Assembly (NCBI RefSeq): GCF_023517795.1
Contig: NZ_CP082928.1
Span: forward strand, 2,108,001-2,172,000
From: Pseudomonas fulva
GTDB lineage: Bacteria; Pseudomonadota; Gammaproteobacteria; Pseudomonadales; Pseudomonadaceae
DNA length: 64,000 nucleotides
Direction of reading: 5' to 3'
In this document: in pieces, positions 11,562 to 19,850 of the stretch
Layout: each line of letters begins with the position of its first letter
Numbering within the stretch: the first letter of the stretch is position 1
Program-made: the position numbers and the translations under genes
The notes under the pieces: generated by a model
The model's database searches: none
Told to the model about the DNA's origin: nothing
The model's input: only the letters and a program-made list of their open reading frames with translations

Positions 11562-12548
11562 ATGCCTGCCGTACAAAAACTCCTCGTGCTGTATACCGGC
11601 GGCACCATCGGTATGCAGGCCAGCGCCAGCGGCCTGGCCCCTGCCTCCGGTTTCGAGGCACGCCTGCGTGCGCAGCAGACCGAGCAGCGCGAACAGGTGC
11701 CGACCTGGGTATTCCGCGAGCTGCTGCCGCCCATCGACAGCGCCAACATGAGCCAGGCCAACTGGCTGGCGATGGTCGCGGCGATCCGCCAGGGCATTCA
11801 GGACGGCTGCGACGGCGTGCTGGTGCTGCACGGCACCGACACCCTGGCCTACAGCGCCGCCGCCCTGAGCTTCCTGTTGCTGGGTCTGCCGGCGCCGGTG
11901 GTGCTGACCGGCTCGATGCTGCCGGCAGGCGCCGAGAACAGCGACGCCTGGCCCAACCTGTTCGGTGCCATGCAGGCCCTGCACGACGGCGTGGTGGCGG
12001 GCGTACACCTGTACTTCAACGGTGCCCTGATGCATGGCGCCCGGGTCAGCAAGCTGAGCAGCGACGCCTTCGATGCCTTCCAGGTGGTGCCCCGCCTGCG
12101 TCAGGGCGAGCGCCTGGCCGAACTGCCCGCGCACATCGACTTCCGCCAGAGCCGCCAGGCGGTCAACCTGCTCGCCCTGCCGCTGGTGCCGGGCCTGCGC
12201 GCCAGCCACCTGCGCGCCCTGCTGGACAGCGGCGTGCAGGGCCTGGTGCTGGAATGCTACGGCAGCGGCACCGGGCCGTCGGACAACGCCGAACTGCTCG
12301 ACGTGCTGCGCGAGGCCCACGGCCGCGGCGTGGTGCTGGCGGCGATCAGCCAGTGCGCACGCGGGCACGTGGAGTTCGGCGTCTACGCCGCCGGCAGCCA
12401 GCTGGCTTCGGCAGGGCTGATCTCGGCGGGCGGCATGACCCGCGAGGCAGCCCTGGGCAAGCTGTTCGCCCTGCTCGGGGCCGGCCTGGCGCAGGACGAG
12501 GTGGAGCGTCTGTTCAGCCTCGACCTGTGTGGTGAGCGTGTGGAGTAA
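11562..12548 (+). CDS. ansA: Type I (cytosolic) L-asparaginase
   Basis: 328 residues. Hydrolyses L-asparagine to aspartate and ammonia. Both active-site Thr motifs are visible: LLVLYTGGTIGM at the N-terminus and VLVLHGTDTLAYSA near residues 85-98, plus VLTGSMLPAG and the C-terminal substrate-loop region ECYGSGTGP. No signal peptide, hence the cytosolic type rather than the periplasmic AnsB. Good aaggaaaaaggc leader before ATG 11562. Sits between the AGCS symporter and a convergent glutaminase, so product aspartate can feed aspartase at 5476. Confidence 0.93.
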   Translation: MPAVQKLLVLYTGGTIGMQASASGLAPASGFEARLRAQQTEQREQVPTWVFRELLPPIDSANMSQANWLAMVAAIRQGIQDGCDGVLVLHGTDTLAYSAAALSFLLLGLPAPVVLTGSMLPAGAENSDAWPNLFGAMQALHDGVVAGVHLYFNGALMHGARVSKLSSDAFDAFQVVPRLRQGERLAELPAHIDFRQSRQAVNLLALPLVPGLRASHLRALLDSGVQGLVLECYGSGTGPSDNAELLDVLREAHGRGVVLAAISQCARGHVEFGVYAAGSQLASAGLISAGGMTREAALGKLFALLGAGLAQDEVERLFSLDLCGERVE

Positions 12549-12555
12549 TACCCGC

Positions 12556-12581
12556 CGGGATCGAAGTGTGCTTCGATCCCG
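12556..12581. terminator. Bidirectional hairpin between asparaginase and glutaminase
   Basis: cgggatcgaag / cttcgatcccg, 11-bp perfect stem with tgtg loop, located between the stops of two convergent genes. Confidence 0.7.
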
Positions 12582-12586
12582 CTCGC

Positions 12587-13501
12587 TCAGAACACCGACC
12601 AGCCGATCCGCTCGCTGAGCACTTCCAGGGCCGCCATTCCCGCCAGGGAATTGCCCGCCTTGTTGAGCTCCGGCGACCACACGCAGATGGTGTACTGCCC
12701 CGGCACGATGGCGACGATGCCGCCACCGACGCCGCTCTTGCCCGGCAGGCCGACGCGGTAGGCGAAGTTGCCGGCCTCGTCGTACAGCCCGCTGGTGGCC
12801 ATGATCGAGTTGACCTGCTGGGTCTGCCGGGCGCTGAGGATCTGCTCGCCGCTGTGCTTGCAGAATCCGTCGCGAGCCAGGAAGCAGAACGCCTTGACCA
12901 GGTCCACGCAACTCATGCTCAGGGCGCAGTAGCTGAAGTAATTGCGCAGCACCATCTCGACATCGTTGTGAAAGTTGCCGAACGACTGCATCAGGTAGGC
13001 CATGGCCGCGTTGCGCGCGCGGTGCTGGTATTCGGAGTCGGCGATATGCCGGTCGATCAGCACGTGGGGGTTGCCCGACAAACGCCGCACGAAGTCGCGC
13101 ATCGACAGCGCCGGGGCGGCGAAGCGCGACTGGTTGATGTCACTGATCACCAGCGCGCCGGCATTGATGAACGGGTTGCGTGGCCGGCCGTTTTCCAGCT
13201 CCAGCTGCAACAGGGAATTGAACGGTTGGCCCGACGGCTCGTGGCCCAGGCGCTCCCAGATGCTCTCGCCGGAATGCTGGATGGCCTGCACCAGGCTGAA
13301 CACCTTGGAGATGCTCTGGATCGAGAACGGCGTATGCGCATCACCGGCGGTGAACAGCTCACCGTCGTTACCGTAGACGGCGATACCCAGCTGGTTCGCC
13401 GAGACCTCGGCCAGGGCCGGGATATAGCTGGCGACCTTGCCCTGACCAATCAGCGGGCGAACCTGGTCGAGGATTTCATTCAACAACGCTTGCATGGACA
13501 C
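12587..13501 (-). CDS. glsA: Glutaminase
   Basis: 304 residues from GTG 13501; an ATG two codons downstream (13495) is an equally good start. Glutaminase of the serine-dependent beta-lactamase-like fold converts glutamine to glutamate and ammonia. The Ser-x-x-Lys catalytic motif appears in [13 protein letters not shown], followed by [20 protein letters not shown] and [19 protein letters not shown]. Length matches the bacterial family (about 305). Convergent with asparaginase; upstream is the homocysteine methyltransferase-family gene, same strand, 77 bp away, possibly cotranscribed. Confidence 0.94.
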   Translation of the reverse strand: MSMQALLNEILDQVRPLIGQGKVASYIPALAEVSANQLGIAVYGNDGELFTAGDAHTPFSIQSISKVFSLVQAIQHSGESIWERLGHEPSGQPFNSLLQLELENGRPRNPFINAGALVISDINQSRFAAPALSMRDFVRRLSGNPHVLIDRHIADSEYQHRARNAAMAYLMQSFGNFHNDVEMVLRNYFSYCALSMSCVDLVKAFCFLARDGFCKHSGEQILSARQTQQVNSIMATSGLYDEAGNFAYRVGLPGKSGVGGGIVAIVPGQYTICVWSPELNKAGNSLAGMAALEVLSERIGWSVF

Positions 13502-13578
13502 GCTCGCAATCCGGCCCGGCGGCTGCCGGGCTCAATCAGCCATAGACGCCACGACTGACCCGCAAAGCACAGCGACGT

Positions 13579-14475
13579 TCAGAGGCGCTGTGCCAGGATC
13601 GCGATATGCTCCGGGCCGATGCCGCAGCAACCGCCCAGGTGGCTGGCCCCGCGCGCGCGCCAGTCGGCGACCCAGCGCAGATAGCCGGGCGGGTCGAGGT
13701 CCTCGCGCAGCGGGTCGAGGCCATCGTTGGCGGTGGCTTCCTGCGGTTGCGGCGGGAAGGCGTTGGCGTAGGCGCCGATGGCCACATTCACACCCAGGCT
13801 GGCGAAGGTGTCGCGGGCCGCGTCGATGGCCGCGCCGATCACCTCCGGCTGGCTGCAGTTGAACAGCAGCACCTCGACGCCCAGCTCGGCGGCCGCGCGG
13901 GCCGCCTCGGCCACCGGCTCGCCGGAGCGCAGCCGTGGCACCTCGTCGACATCCTCGTCGCGCAGGGTGAAGGACAGCCAGAACGGCTTGCCGTCCTTTG
14001 GCAGGTGGGCGTGAATGGCCCGCGCCTCGGCGATGGCGCTCTGGGTTTCCGCCAGCCACAGGTCGACGTGGGGCGCCAGGCCATCGAGCAGCGGGGTCAG
14101 CACTTCGGCCACGCGCGCGGGCTGGAACAGGTCCGGTCGGTAGGAGCCGAACAGCGGCGGCAGCGAGCCGGCGACCCGGGCTCCACCGCCGGCCTTGTTC
14201 GCCGCACTGCGGGCCAATTGCCCGGCGCGTTCGGCCAGGGCGCGGCCTTCGGCGGCGAAGCGCTGTTCACCGATATGAAAGGGCACCACGGCGTAGCTGT
14301 TGCTGGTGATCACCTGGCTGCCGCTGGCGATATAGGCGGCGTGCACGGCTTCCACCTGCTCCGGCGCCTCGGTCAAGGCCAGGGCCGACCACTCCGGCTG
14401 GCGAAACGGCGCGCCGCGGCGCTGCAGCTCCCGGCCCATGCCGCCGTCCAGCAGAATCAGAGATCGCTCGCTCAT
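13579..14475 (-). CDS. Homocysteine S-methyltransferase-family protein
   Basis: 298 residues from ATG 14475, which is preceded by ggagcttat. The family transfers a methyl group, often from S-methylmethionine, to homocysteine using a zinc bound by three Cys. LLFNCSQPE (first Cys) and the C-terminal GGCCGIGPEHI (Cys pair) supply the zinc ligands; LLDGGMGREL at the N-terminus is the family start motif. Length is typical of MmuM. The true methyl donor cannot be read from sequence. It is divergent from the ABC binding protein with 111 AT-rich bases between, so the two may share control. Confidence 0.88.
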   Translation of the reverse strand: MSERSLILLDGGMGRELQRRGAPFRQPEWSALALTEAPEQVEAVHAAYIASGSQVITSNSYAVVPFHIGEQRFAAEGRALAERAGQLARSAANKAGGGARVAGSLPPLFGSYRPDLFQPARVAEVLTPLLDGLAPHVDLWLAETQSAIAEARAIHAHLPKDGKPFWLSFTLRDEDVDEVPRLRSGEPVAEAARAAAELGVEVLLFNCSQPEVIGAAIDAARDTFASLGVNVAIGAYANAFPPQPQEATANDGLDPLREDLDPPGYLRWVADWRARGASHLGGCCGIGPEHIAILAQRL

Positions 14476-14586
14476 ATAAGCTCCAGTCATATCTATATGC
14501 ATTCAATTCATTTGGATGCCGATGTTTATAACTATTTAATACGCCCGAATTGCCGCTCACAACCTTTTTCGCGCCCAAGGATTTCC

Positions 14587-15408
14587 GTGAAAGCCACCCT
14601 GCTCGCCGCCCTCGGCCTGACCCTCGCCGCCGTCTGCAACCTGGCCCTGGCCGGCCCCACCCTCGATCGCATCGAGAAGAATGGCGAGCTGGTCAACGTG
14701 CTGATGGAGAACTACCCGCCGTTCTCCTTTCTCAATGACCAGAACCAGCTCGACGGCTTCGACGTCGATGTCGCCAAGGCCGTGGCCGACAAGCTGGGCG
14801 TCAGGCTGCGCCTGGAAACGCCGTCCTGGGACGTGATCGCCGCCGGCCGCTGGAACGGCCGCTACGACATCTGCATCTGCTCGATGACGCCCAGCCAGGC
14901 GCGCGCCCAGGTGTTCGACTTCCCGGTGACCTATTACGCCTCCCCGGCGGTGATCGTGGTCAACGCCAGCGACGAGCGCATCCACTCGGCCAAGGACCTG
15001 TCCGGCCTCAAGGTCGGCGTCACCAGCGCCTCCTCCTACGAGGGCTACCTGAACAAGGACCTGGTCATCGAAGGCGCCGAAGACAAGCCGCTGGTCTACC
15101 CCTTCGACGCCGTACAGGTCGCGCCCTACGACAACGACACCGTGGCCTTCCATGACCTGGCCCTGGGTGCCGGCGTGCGCCTGGACGCGATCCTCACCAA
15201 CCTGGTGACCGCCCAGCCGCGCATCGACCAGGACAAGCGCTTCAAGCTGGCCGGCGACGCGCTGTACGCCGAGCCGAACGCCGTGGCCATCGAGAAAGAT
15301 GACGCCGAGTGGCGCGCCAAGGTCGAGCGCGTGTTCGCCGAGCTGCGCCAGGACGGTACCCTGGCGGCCATCTCCAAGAAGTGGATCGGTTCCGATATCA
15401 GCCAATGA
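14587..15408 (+). CDS. Amino-acid ABC transporter substrate-binding protein
   Basis: 273 residues from a GTG at 14587 preceded by caaggatttcc; the frame is open much further upstream, but only this start gives a signal peptide (VKATLLAALGLTLAAVC..LALA). The mature part is a family 3 binding protein: NVLMENYPPFSFLN, QLDGFDVDVAKAVADKLGV, CICSMTPSQAR and DGTLAAISKKWIG. The polar-amino-acid binding Arg is replaced in part (ICICSMTPSQARAQ versus the usual MTITPER), so the ligand is uncertain. Stop and the permease start overlap (ATGA), implying one operon. Confidence 0.88.
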   Translation: MKATLLAALGLTLAAVCNLALAGPTLDRIEKNGELVNVLMENYPPFSFLNDQNQLDGFDVDVAKAVADKLGVRLRLETPSWDVIAAGRWNGRYDICICSMTPSQARAQVFDFPVTYYASPAVIVVNASDERIHSAKDLSGLKVGVTSASSYEGYLNKDLVIEGAEDKPLVYPFDAVQVAPYDNDTVAFHDLALGAGVRLDAILTNLVTAQPRIDQDKRFKLAGDALYAEPNAVAIEKDDAEWRAKVERVFAELRQDGTLAAISKKWIGSDISQ

Positions 15409-16241
15409 CGCCGCCACCTGAACCCCCTCGCCCGCCGCCCCAGGCGGGCGAGTCGTTGCTGCAGCGCCTGTTCGGCTTTCGCACTCGCCTGTACCTTACC
15501 TGGGCGACCCTGTTCGCCCTGTGCGTGGCGTTCTTCCTGAGCTTCGACCTGAAGTTCTCGATCATCCTCGACAAGCTGCCCAACCTGCTCGGCACCAGCC
15601 TGGCGCCCAATGGCTTCCTGCAGGGCGCGGCGCTGACCCTGTTCCTGTGCTTCTGCTCGATCTGGGCGTCCCTGGCGCTGGGCTTCGTCACCGCCCTGGC
15701 ACGCCTGTCGAAAAGCGCCGTGGCCTTTGGCATCGCCAGCTTCTACGCCTCGTTCTTTCGCGGCACGCCGCTGCTGATCCAGATCCTGCTGATCTACCTG
15801 GGCCTGCCGCAGCTGGGCCTGGTACCCGGTGCGATCACCGCCGGGATCATCGCCCTGTCGCTGAACTACGGCGCCTACCTGAGCGAGATCTTCCGCGCCG
15901 GCCTGCTCGGCGTGCCGCCCGGCCAGCGCGAGGCGTCCCTGGCCCTGGGCCTCAAGCCGGTGGTGATCTTCTGGCGGGTGACCCTGCCCCAGGCGATGCG
16001 CACCATCATCCCACCGACCACCAGCCAGTTCATCTCGATGCTCAAGGACTCGTCGCTGATCTCGGTGATGGGCGTCTGGGAGGTGATGTTCCTGGCCCAG
16101 TCCTACGGCCGCTCGTCGTACCGCTACATCGAGATGCTGACCACCGCGGCGGTGATCTACTGGCTGCTGTCGATCGGCCTGGAGCTGATCCAGGCGCGCC
16201 TGGAGCGGCACTATGGCAAGGCCTACCTGAACGGACGATGA
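15405..16241 (+). CDS. Amino-acid ABC transporter permease
   Basis: 278 residues with a Pro-rich cytosolic N-terminus, then about six membrane helices. The HisM/GltJ-type permease signature with the EAA loop is seen: GVPPGQREASLALGLKPVVIFW, close to LPQAMRTIIPPTTSQFISML and LKDSSLIS. Inner-membrane channel partner of the binding protein encoded immediately upstream. Single permease, implying a homodimer. No ATPase gene is found next to it; the next gene overlaps its stop and encodes an unrelated small protein. Confidence 0.9.
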   Translation: MTPPPEPPRPPPQAGESLLQRLFGFRTRLYLTWATLFALCVAFFLSFDLKFSIILDKLPNLLGTSLAPNGFLQGAALTLFLCFCSIWASLALGFVTALARLSKSAVAFGIASFYASFFRGTPLLIQILLIYLGLPQLGLVPGAITAGIIALSLNYGAYLSEIFRAGLLGVPPGQREASLALGLKPVVIFWRVTLPQAMRTIIPPTTSQFISMLKDSSLISVMGVWEVMFLAQSYGRSSYRYIEMLTTAAVIYWLLSIGLELIQARLERHYGKAYLNGR

Positions 16242-16708
16242 GCATGCAGATACCCGCCGCCGCCATCGAGCGCCTGCTGCGCATCGACTGGTTCGCCAAC
16301 ATCGGCAAAGCCTCATCGCTGCCTGGCGTGCGCCAGATCGACCGAGGCGAGCTGGGCTCGTCGCTGGCCAGCGACGCCTGGGAAGCCACCACGCTGGAGG
16401 CGCGCAACGCCATCACCGGGCGCCTGGCGCGGCTGCATCCGGGCCAGTATCAGCGCTGGAACGAACTGGCCGGCCAGGCCAAGGCGGCGCTGCAACCACT
16501 GTGGCAGAAATTGCCGGTCACCCTCGCCGATAACGCCACCCTCGCCGACCTGCAGTGGATCCTGCACGCCTACCTGATGGAGGCCGCCTACCGCGACGCG
16601 CTGCTGCAGCCGCTGTTCTTCGACAGCCTGGTCCAGGTCTACGAGGCCGGGCATGTCCCCTGCGGCTGGGACGGCGAATGGCCGAACGGGCAGTTGGTCA
16701 TCTGCTGA
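16238..16708 (+). CDS. Hypothetical protein in the ABC transporter operon
   Basis: 156 residues, ATG overlapping the permease stop (ATGA), so translationally coupled. No signal peptide or membrane helix. The sequence is mostly helical by appearance, with LLRIDWFANIGKAS near the N-terminus, a Trp-rich middle (YQRWNELAGQA, PLWQKLPVTL, LQWILHAYLMEAAYRD) and a C-terminal CGWDGEWPNGQLVI. I do not recognise the family. Tight coupling suggests a role related to the transported compound, but this is inference. Confidence 0.75.
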   Translation: MSMQIPAAAIERLLRIDWFANIGKASSLPGVRQIDRGELGSSLASDAWEATTLEARNAITGRLARLHPGQYQRWNELAGQAKAALQPLWQKLPVTLADNATLADLQWILHAYLMEAAYRDALLQPLFFDSLVQVYEAGHVPCGWDGEWPNGQLVIC

Positions 16709-16777
16709 GCCACGCGCTTGCGGTGAGCGGCGCCACCACGCAGGATGACCCTCGACCGACTTTCAGGAGACCTGCCG

Positions 16778-17233
16778 ATGACCGTTCGCATTCCCGTGGA
16801 CATCCGCGCTGTCAGCGCCGCCGACCATGCCGCCTGGCTGCCGCTCTGGCAGGGCTACCAGCGCTTCTACATGACCGAGATCGATACCGCGACCAGCGAC
16901 CTGACCTGGCAGCGCTTTCTCGAACCAAGCGAGCCGATGTTCGCCGCCCTGGCCTGGCGCGACGGCGAGGCCATCGGCCTGGTGCACTGGATCTACCATC
17001 GCTCCTGCTGGACCACCGGCGACTACTGCTACCTGCAGGACCTGTTCATCGGCAAGGACGTGCGCGGCAACGGAATCGGCCGCCAGCTGATCGAACACGT
17101 CTACGCCGAGGCCGCACAAGCCGGCTGCTCACGGGTGCACTGGCTGACCCACGAAACCAACGCCAAGGCCAAGCTGCTCTACGAGCGCATCGGCGAACGC
17201 TCGGGCTTCGAGCAGTACCGCAAGCTGCTCTGA
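16778..17233 (+). CDS. GNAT-family N-acetyltransferase
   Basis: 151 residues from ATG 16778 with an aggag Shine-Dalgarno 10 bases upstream. The acetyl-CoA binding motif A is visible as LQDLFIGKDVRGNGIGRQLIE (Arg/Gly-x-x-Gly-x-Gly/Ala pattern RGNGIG), followed by VHWLTHETNAKAKLLYERIG, typical of GNAT motif B. It transfers acetyl from acetyl-CoA to an amine; substrate unknown. It follows the ABC operon by 69 bp and precedes an AsnC regulator by 57 bp, so a common amino-acid-related module is plausible. Confidence 0.88.
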   Translation: MTVRIPVDIRAVSAADHAAWLPLWQGYQRFYMTEIDTATSDLTWQRFLEPSEPMFAALAWRDGEAIGLVHWIYHRSCWTTGDYCYLQDLFIGKDVRGNGIGRQLIEHVYAEAAQAGCSRVHWLTHETNAKAKLLYERIGERSGFEQYRKLL

Positions 17234-17290
17234 GCGACGGCTGGCACACAATCCGCATCTCTGTCGGCTCAACCACCGACAGAGTGAGCC

Positions 17291-17737
17291 ATGAACAAAC
17301 TCGACAATGCGCTGCTGAATATCCTGATCAAGGATTCACGCACCTCCTTCGCCGATATCGCCCGCCAGTTGAACATTTCCCGCGCCCACGCCCGTAGCCG
17401 GGTACAGGCGCTGGTGGAGACCGGGGTGATCGAGAAATTCACCGCGGTGGTCAACCCGGAGAAACTCGGCAAGGGCATCTCCACCTTCGTCGACCTGACC
17501 GTGGCCCCCCACGCCATCGAGGCGGTCGCCGAACGGCTCTCGGCCACCCGCGAAGTGGTCAGCCTGTACATCATGAGCGACCTGAAAAGCCTGCATATCC
17601 ACACCCTGACCGACAGTTACGAGACCTTCGACGCCTTCGTGCGCCAGCACATCTTCAACCACCCGGAGATCCTCACGGTGGATTGCAAGGCGCTGATGAC
17701 CCGGGTCAAGCATCGCCGTGGCGGTGCCCGGCTGTAA
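17291..17737 (+). CDS. Lrp/AsnC-family regulator
   Basis: 148 residues. The AsnC-type HTH is at about residues 3-60 (LDNALLNILIKDSRTSFADI, ARQLNISRAHARSRVQALVE), followed by the RAM ligand-binding domain (FVDLTVAPHAIEAVAERLS, VSLYIMSDLKSLHIH). Such proteins respond to amino acids and regulate nearby transport or catabolic genes. Targets here are probably the ABC/GNAT genes upstream or the TRAP operon downstream; neither is shown by a site I can identify. Confidence 0.88.
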   Translation: MNKLDNALLNILIKDSRTSFADIARQLNISRAHARSRVQALVETGVIEKFTAVVNPEKLGKGISTFVDLTVAPHAIEAVAERLSATREVVSLYIMSDLKSLHIHTLTDSYETFDAFVRQHIFNHPEILTVDCKALMTRVKHRRGGARL

Positions 17738-17763
17738 GCCGGAAACCGTCGTTCATCGAACCC

Positions 17764-17829
17764 TGTGGGAGCGGGCAGGTACGCCTAGCCCGAGCCCGTG
17801 ATTTCACGCGCATCGCGCGCTCCCCCAAG
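17764..17829. repeat. REP-like palindrome, copy 3 (degraded)
   Basis: Begins tgtgggagcgggcaggt and ends gcgcgctcccccaag; the right arm has diverged from ctcccaca. Confidence 0.5.
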
Positions 17830-18135
17830 AGCGGCTCGCTGCCGTTACGGCAGCGACGGTGGCTACCGTCAGCGGCTAAGGCTGCGTTAAAAGCGTGCCG
17901 GCGACGCGTTTTGGTGCACAACTGACATTCGGCCGCTCACCGCGCCCCGGCTTACCGCTATGAACCTGAGCAACCGCCGCGACCTGTCAAATGTTCAGTA
18001 ATCAGGGTTCTGGTTGCCGTTTCGTCAGCGCTGCGCCTGCAGTCACGCTTGTTTTTTGTGCGCCGAGCCATCCCGGCGAAAACCTCAAGCTTGAATAAAT
18101 ATCTTCAAGATCAACGAGTTAAAAATAATTTCTCC

Positions 18136-18151
18136 TGGCATGGCAGTTGCT
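18136..18151 (+). promoter_or_regulatory. Sigma-54 promoter of the TRAP transporter operon
   Basis: tggcatggcagttgct matches the -24/-12 consensus TGGCAYG-N4-TTGCW exactly; GG at 18137-18138 and GC at 18149-18150 are 12 bases apart. Transcription should start near 18162, about 64 bases before the first gene's ATG. An NtrC-type activator is required; the AauR-like protein at 2944 is one candidate. Confidence 0.8.
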
Positions 18152-18225
18152 CAAGGCATCTGGCAGCGACTTTACATCCGGCAGGCGCAGGCCCGCCGCC
18201 ATGGCCAGAGCGACAGGAGAATCCC

Positions 18226-19335
18226 ATGAGCCTCAATCGACGCAATTTCATTGGCGCCGGCGCCCTTGCAGCCGGCGCGGGCCTGGCACTGGGTGCCAGC
18301 GGCGTGGCCAGTGCCGCGGTGAGCAGCAAGACCTTCAACTGGAAGATGACCAACGCCTACGCGCCGGGCTCGCCCTTCTACGTGCAGGGCCCGGGCAGCC
18401 CCACCGACTTCTGCAAACGTGTCGAGGACATGTCCGGCGGGCGCCTGAAGATCCAGCACTTCGCGGCTGGCGAGCTGATCCCGGCACTGGAGGGCTTCGA
18501 CGCGGTGGCCAGCGGCATGGTGGAAATGAACGCCGCCAACGCCTTCTTCTGGGCCGGAAAGATTCCCGCCGCACAGTTCTTCACCGCCGTGCCGTTCGGC
18601 ATGAACACCCAGGGCATGAACGCCTGGCTGTACAACGGTGGCGGCCTGAAGCTCTGGGAAGAACTCTACGAGCCCCATGGCCTGGTGCCGATGCCCATGG
18701 GCAACACCGGTACGCAGATGACCGGCTGGTTCCGCCAGCCCCTGGAGAACGCCGACAGCCTCAAGGGCCTGAAGATGCGTATCGCCGGCCTGGCCGGCAA
18801 GGTCTACAGCGAACTGGGCGTGGCCGTGCGCCTGCTGCCGGGCGGCGAGATCTTTCCGGCGCTGGAGCGTGGGGTGATCGACGCCGCCGAGTTCGTCGGC
18901 CCCTATCAGGATCGCCGCATGGGCCTGCACAAGGCGGCCAAGAACTACTACACCACCGGCTGGCACGAGCCGACCAACGTCACCGAGCTGATCATCAACA
19001 AGCAGGCCTGGGACAGCCTGCCCGCCGACCTGCAGGCCATCGTGAGGGTCTGCGCCCAGGCCTGCAACACCGACAGCTGGTCCTGGTGCGACGCGGTCAA
19101 CGCCGAGGCCCTGCAGGATCTGGTGGGCAACCAGGGGGTGATCGCCCGGCCACTGCCAGGCGACATCATCAAGCGCCTGCATGAGGTCACCCGCGACACC
19201 CTGTCGAGCATGGCGGCGGGCGATCCAGCGACCAGGAAGATCTACGAGCATTTCTTCGTCTTCCGCAAGCAGTACATCTCCTGGGCCTCGGTCGGCGAGA
19301 AGGCGTTCATGGACATCGGGATGGACGCGTCATGA
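18226..19335 (+). CDS. TRAP transporter substrate-binding protein (DctP type)
   Basis: 369 residues from ATG 18226 with an aggaga Shine-Dalgarno. The N-terminus is a twin-arginine signal (SLNRRNFIGAGALAAGAG, then Ala-rich h-region to ASA), so it is exported folded. Mature domain features: SGGRLKIQHFAAGELIPAL, GLKMRIAGLAGKVYSELGV (including the conserved carboxylate-binding Arg), GEIFPALERGVIDAAEFVGP. It belongs to the branch that resembles TakP, which binds 2-oxo acids; the ligand here is unproven. First gene of a coupled three-gene operon with the two membrane subunits, behind a sigma-54 promoter. Confidence 0.92.
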   Translation: MSLNRRNFIGAGALAAGAGLALGASGVASAAVSSKTFNWKMTNAYAPGSPFYVQGPGSPTDFCKRVEDMSGGRLKIQHFAAGELIPALEGFDAVASGMVEMNAANAFFWAGKIPAAQFFTAVPFGMNTQGMNAWLYNGGGLKLWEELYEPHGLVPMPMGNTGTQMTGWFRQPLENADSLKGLKMRIAGLAGKVYSELGVAVRLLPGGEIFPALERGVIDAAEFVGPYQDRRMGLHKAAKNYYTTGWHEPTNVTELIINKQAWDSLPADLQAIVRVCAQACNTDSWSWCDAVNAEALQDLVGNQGVIARPLPGDIIKRLHEVTRDTLSSMAAGDPATRKIYEHFFVFRKQYISWASVGEKAFMDIGMDAS

Positions 19336-19850
19336 TGGCCCTCGTCACTCGCATCGAAGGGCTGGTCGAGGCACTGGGCTCCCTTGCCCGGGCCTGCGTA
19401 CTGCTGCTGGTGCTGCTGGTGTCGTTCGACGTGCTGATGCGCTACCTGTTCGACTTCAGCCCCGTCGCCTTGCAGGAACTGGAGTGGTACCTGATCTCGC
19501 CCATCGCCCTGCTCGGCATCGCCTACACCCTCAAGCACCGCCAGGACGTGCGCGTGGATTTTCTCTACGAGAAATTCAGCGTGAAGACCAAGGCTGCCGT
19601 CGACCTGTTCAGCGGCATCGCCACCGCGGCCATCGGTTTCTACATCGCCCACCTGGCGTTCAAGTACACCCTGCAGTCCTACCACATGGGTGAAGGCTCG
19701 CCTGACCCGGGCGGCCTGCCCTATCGCTTTCTGGTCAAGGCTTTCCTGCCCCTGGGTTTCGGCCTGTTCGGTTTGCAGGGGGTGGCCGATAGCCTGCGCG
19801 CGTTGTGCGTGCTGCTGCAGCCCGCCTCCGCTCGGGAGGTGCGCGCATGA
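19332..19850 (+). CDS. TRAP transporter small membrane subunit (DctQ)
   Basis: 172 residues, ATG overlapping the binding-protein stop (ATGA). Four membrane helices are apparent, with family landmarks FDVLMRYLFDFSPVALQELEW (Arg and Glu-Glu region) and YTLKHRQDVRVDFLYEKFS. The subunit pairs with DctM in the inner membrane to form a sodium-driven secondary transporter. Its stop overlaps the DctM start. Confidence 0.92.
   Translation: MMALVTRIEGLVEALGSLARACVLLLVLLVSFDVLMRYLFDFSPVALQELEWYLISPIALLGIAYTLKHRQDVRVDFLYEKFSVKTKAAVDLFSGIATAAIGFYIAHLAFKYTLQSYHMGEGSPDPGGLPYRFLVKAFLPLGFGLFGLQGVADSLRALCVLLQPASAREVRA

Larger units (their letters stand above)
17738..18225. other. 488-bp intergenic region upstream of the TRAP operon
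   Basis: No convincing gene. It contains a degraded REP-like palindrome at 17764-17829, an AT-rich stretch (18090-18130) and a consensus sigma-54 promoter at 18136-18151. Short open frames here lack Shine-Dalgarno sites and family features. Confidence 0.6.
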
